Part shown: positions 1-9,039 of the stretch, in pieces | Layout: each line of letters starts with the position of its first letter | Numbering within the stretch: the first letter of the stretch is position 1 | Source: Gemmatimonadales bacterium | GTDB lineage: Bacteria; Gemmatimonadota; Gemmatimonadetes; Palauibacterales; Palauibacteraceae | Direction of reading: 5' to 3' | DNA: 64,000 bases | Assembly: GCA_009840115.1 (NCBI GenBank) | Contig: VXOJ01000028.1 | Location: forward strand, 23,698 to 87,697 | The notes under the pieces: model-generated | Database searches by the model: none | Told to the model about the DNA's origin: nothing | What the model saw: only the letters and a program-made list of their open reading frames with translations | Made by a program: the position numbers and the translations under genes

Positions 1-2
1 CC

Positions 3-800
3 TCATTCGTGGCCCCCTTCCCCTTCTTCCTCCCACGTGCGCGGCGTGAACCCGGTCTGGTCGTAGAGATAGAGGATCGTTGCCCAGATCTCGTCCTGCT
101 CGAGGATCGTCTCCCAGGCCGGCATGGCCGAGTCCCATGGGGTCCCCTCGCGCGGGAGGCCGGGGCCGCCCTTGACGATGCGCCAGAACACGTAGCTCTC
201 GGTGAGCTGGGGGAGGTTGCCCGAACTCGTGAAGTCGGCGGGGACCGGGTTGAAGGCCGGCGCGTAGTGGCCCTGGCCGTCGAGCAGGTCGCCGTGGCAG
301 GGCACGCAGTTGCGCACGTAGATCCGCTTTCCGACCGCCAGGTGCTCCTCGATGGAGCCTTCCTCGTGCAGCGGGTTCTCGAGCCCCGTGAGTTCGATCG
401 TCTCGCCGCGGAAGGTGAGCTGGTTCGGCGGCGCGGGGTGCACGGAGCGCAACGTGGCCGGCGCGGCGTAGCTCGGCCTCACGTTCTGATAGGCGAGCCA
501 GCCGATGAGAACCGGAAGCGCGACCATGAGGATCCCCCGCAGCGTCTTCCGGTCGCGCGCGACCATGGTCTCGTGGATCGGCTTCTTGAAGCTCTTCCAG
601 CGCGCCTCGTCCGCGCTCATGTAGAGGACGATGCCCACCAGAACCGTCAGCATGTACTGCAGGATGACCGAACTCGGCACGGGAGCGCTCGCCACGCCGA
701 TCACTGGCAGCACGTATCCGATCACCCACTCGAACGCGACGTAGGACACGACGATGACGATCGCGCCCTGCCAGAACGGATGGGACAGGTAACGCTTCAT
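3..800 (-). CDS. Membrane-anchored monoheme cytochrome c
   Basis: The protein is 265 aa and probably carries electrons at the outer face of the inner membrane. It has three hydrophobic segments (about residues 10-30, 45-61 and 88-104), followed by a soluble domain with one c-type heme site, CVPCH at 165-169. The Met of the later AMPAW segment is a plausible distal ligand. Its ATG overlaps the stop of the upstream diheme cytochrome gene by 4 bases (ATGA), so the two are translationally coupled. Its place in a unit with a CydA-like oxidase suggests it feeds electrons to that oxidase, which is inference. The stop codon lies 3 bases from the window edge, so the gene is complete. Confidence 0.85.
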   Translation of the reverse strand: MKRYLSHPFWQGAIVIVVSYVAFEWVIGYVLPVIGVASAPVPSSVILQYMLTVLVGIVLYMSADEARWKSFKKPIHETMVARDRKTLRGILMVALPVLIGWLAYQNVRPSYAAPATLRSVHPAPPNQLTFRGETIELTGLENPLHEEGSIEEHLAVGKRIYVRNCVPCHGDLLDGQGHYAPAFNPVPADFTSSGNLPQLTESYVFWRIVKGGPGLPREGTPWDSAMPAWETILEQDEIWATILYLYDQTGFTPRTWEEEGEGGHE

Positions 801-1633
801 CGGCTACCTCCCGCGCTGTCGGGCGGGACTTCCGGCGCGTCGCCGGGCGCCTCCGCGCCGGCCCCCGCGCCTCCCACGAAGAAGTTCACCAGCACGTCGA
901 GTTCCACCGGCGACATGAGATCGCCGAAGATCGTCGGCATCGTCCCGGCGAAGGCCGAGTATTCCTCGTTGATCGTCGCCATCGGATCCACGATCCCCTC
1001 GAGGACGACGGCGGGATCCTGCCCCCGCAGTTCCTCGAAGGGGGGAGCGACCATGCCTCCCTCCCCGCCGAGGGCGTGGCAGGCGAGACAGCCCTGCGCC
1101 GTGATCAGCGCGACCGCGTCGACCTGGCTCGGGTCGGTGACCACGGGAGGCGGCGGAGCGGCCGCGGCCGCGTCGTCGGCCGCCAGCGCCGCGGCGAAGT
1201 CGTCCGCGTTCACCGTGATCTCGCCGCCCTGCGATTCCAGGAAGGCGACGAGCGTCCACAGTTCGGCCTGAGACGAAAGGATGCTCTGATCGATCATGAT
1301 GGGGTCGAAGCCCTCCACGATGTAGGCCATCGGGTTGACCAGAGACTCCCACAGGTAGTCCTTGCAACTCTGCCCCGGGACGCGCGTCGCGCACACGCCG
1401 CCCACCACCCCGAGGAGGTCCGGGGCGCGCGTGCCGAGGCCGTGGCACGCGGTGCAGCCGCCCGCCCCCGCGTAGATCTCCTCGCCAATCGCCGCCAGTT
1501 CCTCCGGCGGCATGTCCGCGCTGAGCACGATCTCCCGGGGGACCGCCGACTGCACCTGCGGGATCACGTTCGCCACGAAGGTGAACACCGCCAGCGTCGC
1601 CACGACCGTGAACAGGATCTTCAGGTTCGTCAT
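797..1633 (-). CDS. Diheme cytochrome c, N-terminally anchored
   Basis: The protein is 278 aa with a single hydrophobic N-terminal anchor (about residues 5-24) and two c-type heme sites, CTACH at 60-64 and CLACH at 182-186. The two heme domains are joined by an Ala/Pro-rich linker around 145-165, and each domain has Met residues that could serve as distal ligands. A further Cys pair lies at about 81 and 90. It sits 53 bases downstream of the CydA-like gene and overlaps the monoheme cytochrome gene by 4 bases, so all three are probably one transcript. An electron-carrier role toward the oxidase is inferred from this context. Confidence 0.85.
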   Translation of the reverse strand: MTNLKILFTVVATLAVFTFVANVIPQVQSAVPREIVLSADMPPEELAAIGEEIYAGAGGCTACHGLGTRAPDLLGVVGGVCATRVPGQSCKDYLWESLVNPMAYIVEGFDPIMIDQSILSSQAELWTLVAFLESQGGEITVNADDFAAALAADDAAAAAPPPPVVTDPSQVDAVALITAQGCLACHALGGEGGMVAPPFEELRGQDPAVVLEGIVDPMATINEEYSAFAGTMPTIFGDLMSPVELDVLVNFFVGGAGAGAEAPGDAPEVPPDSAGGSR

Positions 1634-1686
1634 CTATTCTTCCCGTCCTCGCACCACCGTCCTCGAGTCCCCGCTCCACGCCATCG

Positions 1687-3507
1687 CTAGTCCACGTCGC
1701 CCAGGGAAGGCGCCGGCATCGGGTCTCCGAGCGCGGCGCGCCCCTCCTGCCCGGCCTTCACCTTCGCCTCGGCCTCCTGGTACACGGAGCGTTCGGCCAG
1801 GCCGCCGAGCCAGAAGATGAGGCCGACGAGCGCGAAGAAGATGAGCACGCAGATGCTGATGATCGTGGCCGCGGGCCCGAGCGCCGGCGTGAACGCCTGC
1901 TCGCTCGTATCCCGGATCACTTCGTAGACGTGCCAGTGCTGCCGGATCCCGCTGCGCGCGAAGCCCATGAGCCCCATGAGCCACGTAAACGTGACGGCGA
2001 GGATGAGGAGCGCGTACTGGGACCGGTCCGGCATCCGCCCCCACCGGATCTCGCCCCGGGATTTGGCGCCCCGCAGCATCGCCATGTCGATGCCGATGAC
2101 GAACAGGATCGTCGCCAGGACCGCGAGCACCTGGTAGACGGAGAAGCCGATCCGCACGATCGCGGTCACGAAATAGCCGTACACGCCGTAGAACACGACG
2201 ATGACCGCGCACAGCGCGAAGGCCGCCCCCTGCAGCATCGTCCCCGCGCGCGCCCACGGCACCACCGGATCCTTGTTCGCCCTCCGGTACATGAGGAAGG
2301 AGAGGAACGTCGTCAGGATCATCAGGTTGACGGCCGTGTTCTTCGCGCTCATCACGCCGAGCACCTGCAGGAACGGGTGCCGGATCCCTCCCATGGCCGC
2401 GATCTCGTCGCGGTCGGCGATCATCGTGTTCGGCGTCGCCCACACGATGACGCCCAGGACGAGCACGAGCAGCATCCACTTGATGTAGGGCTGGAACCGT
2501 TCCGCCCCCGGAATCCGCCCCATCCCGATCCACAGGTAGTAGTTGCCCGCAAGGAAGAGGATGCCGATGAGGAAGGCCTGGATGATCCAGAGCCAGCTCA
2601 TGAAGCCGCCCATCATCGTGATGCCCATCTGCTGGCTGAACTCGTAGATCTCCCGTCCGAGCCAGTAGCCGGCGAAGGGGAGGACGATGAGCGCGCCGAT
2701 CGCGATCAGGTTGCCGGTGTAGCCCATCCAGTCGTAGTGCGCGCGTTCCTCGTCGGTCTTGCTCGTGAGGAAGCGGTACGCCGCGTAGGCGCCGACGATC
2801 GCGCCGCCGAACACCACGTTCGCCAGCAGCCGGTGGATGTTGATCGGCATCCAGGTCGCGTTGTTGATCGCGCTCCACAACTGGACGGTCTGCGGGGCCG
2901 TGTCCGCCGTGAGTCCCTCGGGCGGGCTCATCATGTAGGTGAGCCACCCGTTCGCGATGAACATGACGATCGTGCCCCAGACGTTGAGCATGATCCCCAG
3001 GCACCAGTGGGCCTTCTTCGCGGCGCCCTTCTTCCACGCGTCCCACCCGTAGTAGTAGAGGTAGAGCGTGAACGATTCGAGGAAGAAGAGGCCCGCGTAC
3101 ACCCACATCGACGGAGCGAAGATCGCGGTCAGATACGCCCAGAAGCGCGGGTAGAGCGTCGAGAGGAAGAAGACGAGGATCGCGCCCCAGATCGCGGTCG
3201 CGCTGTAGGCCACGAGCAGGAGGCGGGTGAATTCCTTCGCGAGCTTGTCGTACTTCTCATCCCCCCCGAACATCCCGATCGCCTCGATGACGACGGCGAA
3301 CATGGGCACGCCGAGCACGAAGGCCGCGAACAGCAGGTGGAGCTGGGCCGCGATCCAGACCGCGCCGCGGCGGTCGAGCCCGAGGAAGTTGAACTCGCCG
3401 TAGTCGGGTCCCGGCGCCTGCGCGAGGAGCGGGAGGGCGACCGCCAGTGCGAGGGCGGCGAGCAGTACGCCGCGGGTCGCGACGCCACGGGTCAACCAGC
3501 GCTTCAT
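1687..3507 (-). CDS. CydA-like subunit of a cytochrome bd-type oxidase, without CydB
   Basis: This 606-aa polytopic membrane protein resembles cytochrome bd oxidase subunit I. It keeps the N-terminal heme His in a QLHLLF segment (H57), a FFLES motif whose Glu (E144) matches E. coli E107, and a His in PINIHR (H225) that matches the b558 ligand. By hand alignment the E. coli E99 position is Val. The long periplasmic quinol-binding loop with its GRQPW motif appears to be missing: only a short stretch separates the helices there. The N-terminus looks like an added signal or transmembrane segment, and extra helices extend the C-terminus. No cydB follows; two cytochromes c do. Oxygen reduction with cytochrome c as donor is therefore a reasonable inference. 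The start ATG overlaps the radical SAM stop (ATGA). Confidence 0.8.
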   Translation of the reverse strand: MKRWLTRGVATRGVLLAALALAVALPLLAQAPGPDYGEFNFLGLDRRGAVWIAAQLHLLFAAFVLGVPMFAVVIEAIGMFGGDEKYDKLAKEFTRLLLVAYSATAIWGAILVFFLSTLYPRFWAYLTAIFAPSMWVYAGLFFLESFTLYLYYYGWDAWKKGAAKKAHWCLGIMLNVWGTIVMFIANGWLTYMMSPPEGLTADTAPQTVQLWSAINNATWMPINIHRLLANVVFGGAIVGAYAAYRFLTSKTDEERAHYDWMGYTGNLIAIGALIVLPFAGYWLGREIYEFSQQMGITMMGGFMSWLWIIQAFLIGILFLAGNYYLWIGMGRIPGAERFQPYIKWMLLVLVLGVIVWATPNTMIADRDEIAAMGGIRHPFLQVLGVMSAKNTAVNLMILTTFLSFLMYRRANKDPVVPWARAGTMLQGAAFALCAVIVVFYGVYGYFVTAIVRIGFSVYQVLAVLATILFVIGIDMAMLRGAKSRGEIRWGRMPDRSQYALLILAVTFTWLMGLMGFARSGIRQHWHVYEVIRDTSEQAFTPALGPAATIISICVLIFFALVGLIFWLGGLAERSVYQEAEAKVKAGQEGRAALGDPMPAPSLGDVD

Positions 3508-4916
3508 CGCTTATCCCCCCGTCCCGCGCTCCGCCGACTCCGGGCGAAGAAGGGCATCCGTTTCGAGAAGTCCACCGGCATGGCCCGGCGGACCTCGGTC
3601 ATCGCGTCGATCGTCACTTCCGCGTGCCCGCGCTCGCGCGCGAACTTCTCCACCCGTTCCGCCACCACGCCCCGCACGAAGCTGGGGATGGCGTTGAGCC
3701 GGGCGGAGGCCTCGGCGCTCCACGGCAGCTTCCGCTCGACCGCCGAGCCGTACGTGACCGGCCGGGGCGCCTCGATCGCGTCCGCGATGCCGGGCGCCGG
3801 CTCGTAGGCGCAGGAAGGATCGGGACCGAGCAGATCCCCGTCCACCGCGTACGCGCGGGCGCGGCAGCCGCCACACAGCGCGCGGTACTCGCAGCGCCCG
3901 CACTTCCCGCCCGGTTCGCCGTCGCGCAGCAGGCGGAAGACGGTCGCCTCGCGCCAGATCTCGCCGAAGGACGCGTCGGAGAGGTCGCCGGCCACCTCCG
4001 GCATGTACGGGCAAGGCGTCACCTTGCCCTCGGGCGTGATGCGGCAGTACTGGACGCCGCAGGGACAGCGCGTCCGGTAGTTCAGGAGCGGCGAATCCGG
4101 GTCCCGCTCGTACACGTGCCGCATGAGCTGCGGCTGGCACTTGGAGCGGATCATGAGCCGCCCACGGTAGTCTCGCTGGAGTTCGGCCAGCCGGGCCACG
4201 ATCTCGTCGTTCTCTTCGGGGGCGAGGCCGCGCATTCCCTCTCCTCTGCCCGTCTCGACGAGGAAGTAGACGTTGAGGCAGACCGCGCCCTTCTCATCCG
4301 CCCAGGCGGCGATGGCATCGAGTTCGTCCCGGTTCCCGCGCGTGACGGTGAACTGGATGAGGAAGTCGAGGCGGTGCTCCGCAAGGCGGTCGACGGCCGC
4401 GAGCGTGTCCTCGAGCGCGCCTTCGCCGTGCCGGAAGCGGTCGTGATAGCGCGGGTCGAGGGAGTCGACGCTCAGGGCGACGCCCTGCACGCCGGCCGTC
4501 TTCAGGGAGGCGATGCGTTCATCGGTGAGCCCGGTGCCGTTCGTGCCCACGGTCACCGTGGCGCCGCGTTCGGAGGCGTAGGCCGCGATCGCCTCAAGGT
4601 CGGAGCGCACGAGCGGCTCCCCCCCGCTGAGGATGAGGAGGGGGGACGGACTCGTCTCGAGAATCTGGTCGATGACGCGGAAGCAGGCCGCGGTATCGAG
4701 TTCCTCGGCGGACGCGTGCCACGACCCGGCGGAGATGTAGCAGTGGGAGCAGGCGAGGTTGCAGCGGCGCGTCAGGTTCCAGGCGACCACATGCGGGATG
4801 GCGACATCGGGTTCGGCCCGCGGAGACGCGGCGGCGGGGGCGCCGTCCCAGGGCGAACCGGGCACGGCGGGGCTCCGGTTCGCGACGGCTTCCGCGGCCA
4901 GCGGGGCCCCGGTCAC
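3504..4916 (-). CDS. Radical SAM/SPASM heme-maturation-like protein with C-terminal PCP_red-like domain
   Basis: This 470-aa protein has a classical radical SAM cluster motif (C52, C56, C59 in CNLACSHC) and the GGEP motif at 98-101. A Cys-rich SPASM-type region follows, with C284, C286, C291, C302, C339, C342, C348, C351 and C369, including a CGGCRARAYA segment. That segment is typical of the NirJ/AhbC/AhbD family, which modifies heme side chains. Residues 396-446, from W399, form a helical domain like the C-terminus of light-independent protochlorophyllide reductase subunit B. I chose GTG 4916 because it overlaps the UspA stop by 4 bases (GTGA). Placement between a UspA-like gene and a CydA-like gene suggests a role in heme supply or modification; the exact substrate cannot be read from the sequence. 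Confidence 0.82.
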   Translation of the reverse strand: MTGAPLAAEAVANRSPAVPGSPWDGAPAAASPRAEPDVAIPHVVAWNLTRRCNLACSHCYISAGSWHASAEELDTAACFRVIDQILETSPSPLLILSGGEPLVRSDLEAIAAYASERGATVTVGTNGTGLTDERIASLKTAGVQGVALSVDSLDPRYHDRFRHGEGALEDTLAAVDRLAEHRLDFLIQFTVTRGNRDELDAIAAWADEKGAVCLNVYFLVETGRGEGMRGLAPEENDEIVARLAELQRDYRGRLMIRSKCQPQLMRHVYERDPDSPLLNYRTRCPCGVQYCRITPEGKVTPCPYMPEVAGDLSDASFGEIWREATVFRLLRDGEPGGKCGRCEYRALCGGCRARAYAVDGDLLGPDPSCAYEPAPGIADAIEAPRPVTYGSAVERKLPWSAEASARLNAIPSFVRGVVAERVEKFARERGHAEVTIDAMTEVRRAMPVDFSKRMPFFARSRRSAGRGDKR

Positions 4917-7174
4917 TTCTCGCGCGGTCCCTGCTCCGAAGCGGGACGGACGTCCGCTCCCGACTCTTCCCCGAGTTCCGTACGCGCGAACTTCTCGACC
5001 GCCGCGCGGGCATCGTCGGGCGACACCATCTTGAAGTCGACGGGACAGTCCGCCGCCTGCTGCTCGATGTCGCGGATCGGACAGCGCGTCACGCCGGAGG
5101 CCTTCGCCTCCTCGATGAAGCGCTTCATTTCCTCGCTCATGCCGTCGACGCCGGCGGCTTCGGCCCGCGCCTGCTTCGCCTTCAGCTCGTTGAACATCAC
5201 GAGCATCGTGTCGAGGTCGAACTCGTCGGCCGCGATCATCGCGTCCTTGTTCTCGTCCATCACGAGGGTGGTGACGCGCCACATGCCCTGGTCGCGGGCG
5301 AAGCGCTCCACCGTATTCCGGGCGAGGGGGCGCGCGATCAGCGGCACGCGCCCCAGGCGTTCGAACGCCTCGTGCGTCCAGACGATCGGGTCGGCGGCCG
5401 TGCGGTCGCGAGGGATCTGGTTGTCCGTGACCGGGCACTTCGCCATCACGGGGAGCGGGGCCTCGAAGGCGTCGGCGTCGCTCGTCTCCACGACGGTCCG
5501 CTTCATCGCCTCGTCCGCCTTCACCTCGGCGAGCGCGAGTTCCTCCGCGTCGCCGATCCCCATCACGAGTTGCATGTGGGTCGGAAGGAGCTTCTTGATC
5601 GCCTCGTCGAGCCGTTCGTTCGTCACGACGGGCAGCTGATCGCGATTCCAGAGTTCCGTCTTCTCGGCGTTCGCGCGCCCGTTGGCGGCCTGTCCGACTT
5701 CCGCGATCGAGGGGGCCGCGCCGGTCTCGAGCGCGTCGCGCGCCACCTGCGCGGTGCCGCTCGCCCCATTGCCGGCCGCGGCGTCTCCGTCGGCCGGCGG
5801 CGGCGGCGTCCGGTACTGCTTCTCGTCCTTCGGATTCGGGACGAAGGCGGCCGCGTAACGGCTTCCGGGGCCGTAGTGTTCGAGGACGAACTCCTCTACG
5901 GCCTTGCGCGCGATCCCGAGGGCGAACGGCGGCACGCGCAGGATCCTCACCTCCGCTTCGGGCGCCCACTCGAGCCCGGCTTCGCCATCCTCCTCGATCC
6001 AGGGGATCTCCTCGGGCCGGACGTTCCCGGTGCCGATGAGGAGGATGTTCGTGTCGGCGAGGGAGACGAGGTTGTCGGCCTGCGAGCCGATGTCCGTGCC
6101 CTCGATGCGGTGCGAGCCGTGGCGGGCCACGACGATGAGGGATGGATCGATCTCCTCGGCCCACTTGAGGAGTACGTCGAAGGGCTTCCCGACCAGCACC
6201 TGGGTCTCGATCTCGACCTCGGGATACTCGCTCGCCATCACCTCGGCCCGCTTGATGTTCGCCTTGCAGAGACGGAGGAGGCCCTTGTCGATGATGTTGT
6301 TATGGAGCTCTTCCTGTTCCTCGAACTTGAACACCTTCGAGGCCTGGACGGAGAGCACATCCTTGATGTTGTGAAAAACGACGTGGTGGTACTGCACGTC
6401 GAAGGCGCTCGCGATGTAGACCTTGGCGCCGTACTCGCGGGCCATGTCGAGCGCGATCCGCAGTCCCTTGTAGGCGTAGGCCGACCCGTCCACGCCGACG
6501 AGCCACCTCCCGCCGTCGAGGGGCCGCCCGTCGCGGACGATGAGCGCATCCTTCTCGATCCCGCGGAGAGAGCGCGCCACGACGCCGCCGAGACGGCTCC
6601 GCTCCTGCCGCCCGAGACCGTGGGCGCCGATGGCGACGAGGTCGTAGTCGCGGCCGGAGGTGCCCGCGAGCTTGTCCTCCTGCTCTTCGTCCTCGGCCAC
6701 GAGCCGGCCGTCGTCGCCCAGCTTGACGTCCGTGCGCTGCTTGTCGCTGCCGTCGTAGTTGTGGGCGATGTTGGGGTCGAAGCCGATGAGGCTCGGGAGA
6801 CGTCCGCCGCCCCGGTTCGCCTCGTTGATGATCTCCTCGTAGTTGATGCCCTCGAGGAGCTGCCGCGTGAGGGTCACCCCGGCCTCGGCGCAGCGGCGGT
6901 GGAGCTGGTCCAGGAAGCTGTCGGAGATGAGCTGCAGCCCCTTCTCGATCAGCTTGTCGTGGATCTTGCGCTGCCTGCGGATCTCCGCCGGTTCCTGGAA
7001 CTGGGCCGGGAGCCCGATCTCGAGCTGGCGGAACCGGATGTCGTGGAGACGTGCGGCGTAGACATGAGAGCCGGTGATGCGGCCTTCGGAGCGAGCGCAG
7101 AGTTCGATGGCTCGGTCCACGGCCCAGTCCGACTCGCGCGAGTTATCGACCGGGACGAATACCTCTCGATACAT
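4913..7174 (-). CDS. Large double-UspA protein carrying two PCP_red-like modules
   Basis: This 753-aa protein is far longer than ordinary UspA proteins (about 150 aa). It starts with one UspA domain (about 1-215, ending near GAHGLGRQERSRLGG), then a second (about 223-385, ending near ARHGSHRIEGTDIGS). Two segments then resemble the PCP_red helical module: one from about W403 and a second from about W599, separated by a Pro/Ala-rich linker. Paired Cys-Pro motifs near the C-terminus (KCPV, RCPI, DCPV) could bind metal or form disulfides. ATG 7174 was chosen because GGAG lies just upstream; an in-frame start at 7210 is possible. It overlaps the radical SAM gene by 4 bases. Function is unknown. 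Confidence 0.78.
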   Translation of the reverse strand: MYREVFVPVDNSRESDWAVDRAIELCARSEGRITGSHVYAARLHDIRFRQLEIGLPAQFQEPAEIRRQRKIHDKLIEKGLQLISDSFLDQLHRRCAEAGVTLTRQLLEGINYEEIINEANRGGGRLPSLIGFDPNIAHNYDGSDKQRTDVKLGDDGRLVAEDEEQEDKLAGTSGRDYDLVAIGAHGLGRQERSRLGGVVARSLRGIEKDALIVRDGRPLDGGRWLVGVDGSAYAYKGLRIALDMAREYGAKVYIASAFDVQYHHVVFHNIKDVLSVQASKVFKFEEQEELHNNIIDKGLLRLCKANIKRAEVMASEYPEVEIETQVLVGKPFDVLLKWAEEIDPSLIVVARHGSHRIEGTDIGSQADNLVSLADTNILLIGTGNVRPEEIPWIEEDGEAGLEWAPEAEVRILRVPPFALGIARKAVEEFVLEHYGPGSRYAAAFVPNPKDEKQYRTPPPPADGDAAAGNGASGTAQVARDALETGAAPSIAEVGQAANGRANAEKTELWNRDQLPVVTNERLDEAIKKLLPTHMQLVMGIGDAEELALAEVKADEAMKRTVVETSDADAFEAPLPVMAKCPVTDNQIPRDRTAADPIVWTHEAFERLGRVPLIARPLARNTVERFARDQGMWRVTTLVMDENKDAMIAADEFDLDTMLVMFNELKAKQARAEAAGVDGMSEEMKRFIEEAKASGVTRCPIRDIEQQAADCPVDFKMVSPDDARAAVEKFARTELGEESGADVRPASEQGPREK

Positions 7175-7387
7175 GGCGCTCCGTTGGACGGCGTGCTGCG
7201 GCCGGTTCACGCTGCTCGCACCAGCCTCGCCCGGGTGCGAAGCCCGGATGTACGCAGTCCGCGAGAATCGGCCACGGACGAGGAATTCGGCGACGCTGAT
7301 CCAAGGTTGTCGGGGCCGCCGGAAGGTCCGGAACCCCGCTTATGCGCCAAGAAGGTGCGGCTGCCCACGGGGAAAGTCAAACGCCCT
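7175..7387. other. Noncoding gap within the respiratory unit
   Basis: About 213 bases separate the ABC permease stop from the UspA-like start. I see no convincing small gene. It is the largest gap in the 3-10663 unit and is where a separate promoter for the UspA-SAM-CydA-cytochrome genes would lie. A TTGACT hexamer is visible on the minus strand at about 7372-7377, but no good -10 follows it. Confidence 0.4.
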
Positions 7388-8095
7388 CTAGGGAGTTCGC
7401 GGCCAGCGGAGGCGGCGGCTCCAATCCGAGGCGAAAACCGCGGCCCCGAAGGTCACGCCGGCCGCGACGAGAAGGCTGCGGAGCCAGACGGAGGCGTCCA
7501 TGGGCATCCCGCCGGTGCCCGCCGTGAGCGCGGCTCGCAGCGGCGTGTACGGATTCCACTCGGCGACGAGGGAGGTCCAGCCCGGAGCGGGGGTCCGGAA
7601 GAAGCCGGCGAAGTGCAGGAGGAGGAGGGAAAGCGCCGCGGAAGCGAGCGCCGCTTCGGCGAGCGAACGCACCGCGGCCGCCACGAGGGGACCGAGCAGG
7701 TTCGCGAACCAGAGCGTCGCGAGGACCGCCAGGAGGACGACGGCTCCCGCGCCGGCGCCGCCGGCCGACCACAGGAGGACCAGGACCGCGGGCGCGAGTT
7801 GGAGCGCGTCGATCGTCGTGCCGGCGAGGGTGCGCTCGAGGAGCCAGCGGGGCGAGGAGTAACCGGCGCGGAGGATCTCATCGAGCCAGCCGTCGCGGGC
7901 GTCGCGCACGGCGGGGATGGCCGAGCCGAAGGCTCCGAAGAAGACGATGAATACGCCGAAGACGGCGACCCGGTGCGGCGCCGCGGCCGCGCTGAGGGCG
8001 ACGGGCGTGAGGAGGAGGAGCGGGACCGCGACGTTCCACAGGAACAACCGCCGCCGGCGGAGGGCGGTGCGCCACGCCAGGCGCCAGATCGTCAC
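7388..8095 (-). CDS. ABC-2 / CcmB-like transporter permease
   Basis: This 235-aa protein is highly hydrophobic, with about six membrane segments and an N-terminal Arg-rich cytoplasmic stretch. Length and layout fit CcmB heme-exporter permeases and related small ABC-2 permeases. It overlaps its ATPase partner by 4 bases (GTGA), so the two form one exporter. The cargo is unknown. The heme-rich neighbourhood (cytochromes c, a radical SAM heme-type enzyme) makes a role in cytochrome maturation attractive, but the sequence does not prove it. Confidence 0.72.
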   Translation of the reverse strand: MTIWRLAWRTALRRRRLFLWNVAVPLLLLTPVALSAAAAPHRVAVFGVFIVFFGAFGSAIPAVRDARDGWLDEILRAGYSSPRWLLERTLAGTTIDALQLAPAVLVLLWSAGGAGAGAVVLLAVLATLWFANLLGPLVAAAVRSLAEAALASAALSLLLLHFAGFFRTPAPGWTSLVAEWNPYTPLRAALTAGTGGMPMDASVWLRSLLVAAGVTFGAAVFASDWSRRLRWPRTP

Positions 8096-9039
8096 CGGGC
8101 GCGCTCTTCCAGACGGCGGCCCGTGAGCGTCGCGAAGGCGTCCGCGAGATCGGGCTCCCGGACCTCGACCGAGGCGACGGAGGCGCCGCCGCGCAGGACC
8201 CAGGCCAGCGTCTCGGGAAGGGCCCGGCTCGGGTCGTCGACCTCGAGGATCACGGCGCCCTCGTTCCGGGACGACGCGCGCACGGCCTCCGGGGCGGGGC
8301 CGAGGGTGTCGGGATCGAGCGCCTGCCCCGCGGCGAACCGGATCTCCACGCGGGGACGGGCGCCGACGCGCTCCAGGAGCCGGGCCGGGGTATCCGCCAC
8401 CGCGCAGCGACCGTCGACGATGAACGCCACGCGGTCGCAGTGCGCCGCGGCAAAGACGGGATCATGGGCGGAAAGCACCGCGGTCCCGCCGGCGCCGTGG
8501 TGGTCGGCGAGGGCCTCGGCGAAGGCCTCCCGACCGCCGGGGTCGAGTCCGGCCAGCGGTTCGTCGAGGAGGAGGAGCGGGGCCGCGGTACCGAACGCGG
8601 TCGCGAGCGCAAGCCGTCTCCGCATGCCGCTCGAATAGGCCCCCGCGGGGCGGTCCGCGTCCGCCTCGAGCCCGAAGCGGGCGAGCCATGCGTCCGCCGT
8701 GGCCCGCGCCTCACCGGATCCGGCGCCGTGGAGCTCGAGCAGGATGGCCGCGTTTTCCCGCCCGCTGAGCCACGTGCGGAGGGCGGGCCGGTCCGGGGCG
8801 AGCCAGCGCCGTCCGGCATCGTCGACCCTGGGGTCCCGCCGAATCCCCGGTGCACCGTCGCCGCCGAGGAGGCGGAGGAGGGTCGATTTGCCGGATCCGT
8901 TCGGGCCGAGGAGCGCGAGGCGTTCTTCCGCCCGGACTTCGAGCGAGAGATCCCGAAGCGCGGGACTCCCATCGGGGTAGCGGTAGGCGACCGCCTCCGC
9001 CGCCACCAACGGCGGCTTCGCCCCTGCGCCGGGGTTCAC
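8092..9039 (-). CDS. ABC transporter ATP-binding protein
   Basis: The protein is 315 aa with a complete ABC ATPase core: Walker A GPNGSGKS, signature YSSGMRRRL and Walker B LLLLDEP followed by AGLDP. A C-terminal extension of about 90 residues resembles the accessory domain found on NosF-type and drug-export ABC-2 ATPases. GTG 9039 is chosen because it overlaps the ferredoxin stop by 4 bases. It pairs with the permease immediately downstream. CcmA-like heme export is possible but not distinguishable from other ABC-2 exporters here. Confidence 0.82.
   Translation of the reverse strand: MNPGAGAKPPLVAAEAVAYRYPDGSPALRDLSLEVRAEERLALLGPNGSGKSTLLRLLGGDGAPGIRRDPRVDDAGRRWLAPDRPALRTWLSGRENAAILLELHGAGSGEARATADAWLARFGLEADADRPAGAYSSGMRRRLALATAFGTAAPLLLLDEPLAGLDPGGREAFAEALADHHGAGGTAVLSAHDPVFAAAHCDRVAFIVDGRCAVADTPARLLERVGARPRVEIRFAAGQALDPDTLGPAPEAVRASSRNEGAVILEVDDPSRALPETLAWVLRGGASVASVEVREPDLADAFATLTGRRLEERAR

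Noticed and set aside
5372..8638. A 1088-codon open frame on the plus strand
   Set aside because: It is an antisense shadow of the UspA, permease and ATPase genes; its composition is Arg/Glu-rich and it has no recognisable domain.
7388..9039. CcmA/CcmB heme-exporter naming
   Set aside because: The ATPase C-terminal extension looks more like NosF/ABC-2 ATPases, so only a general ABC exporter call is supported.
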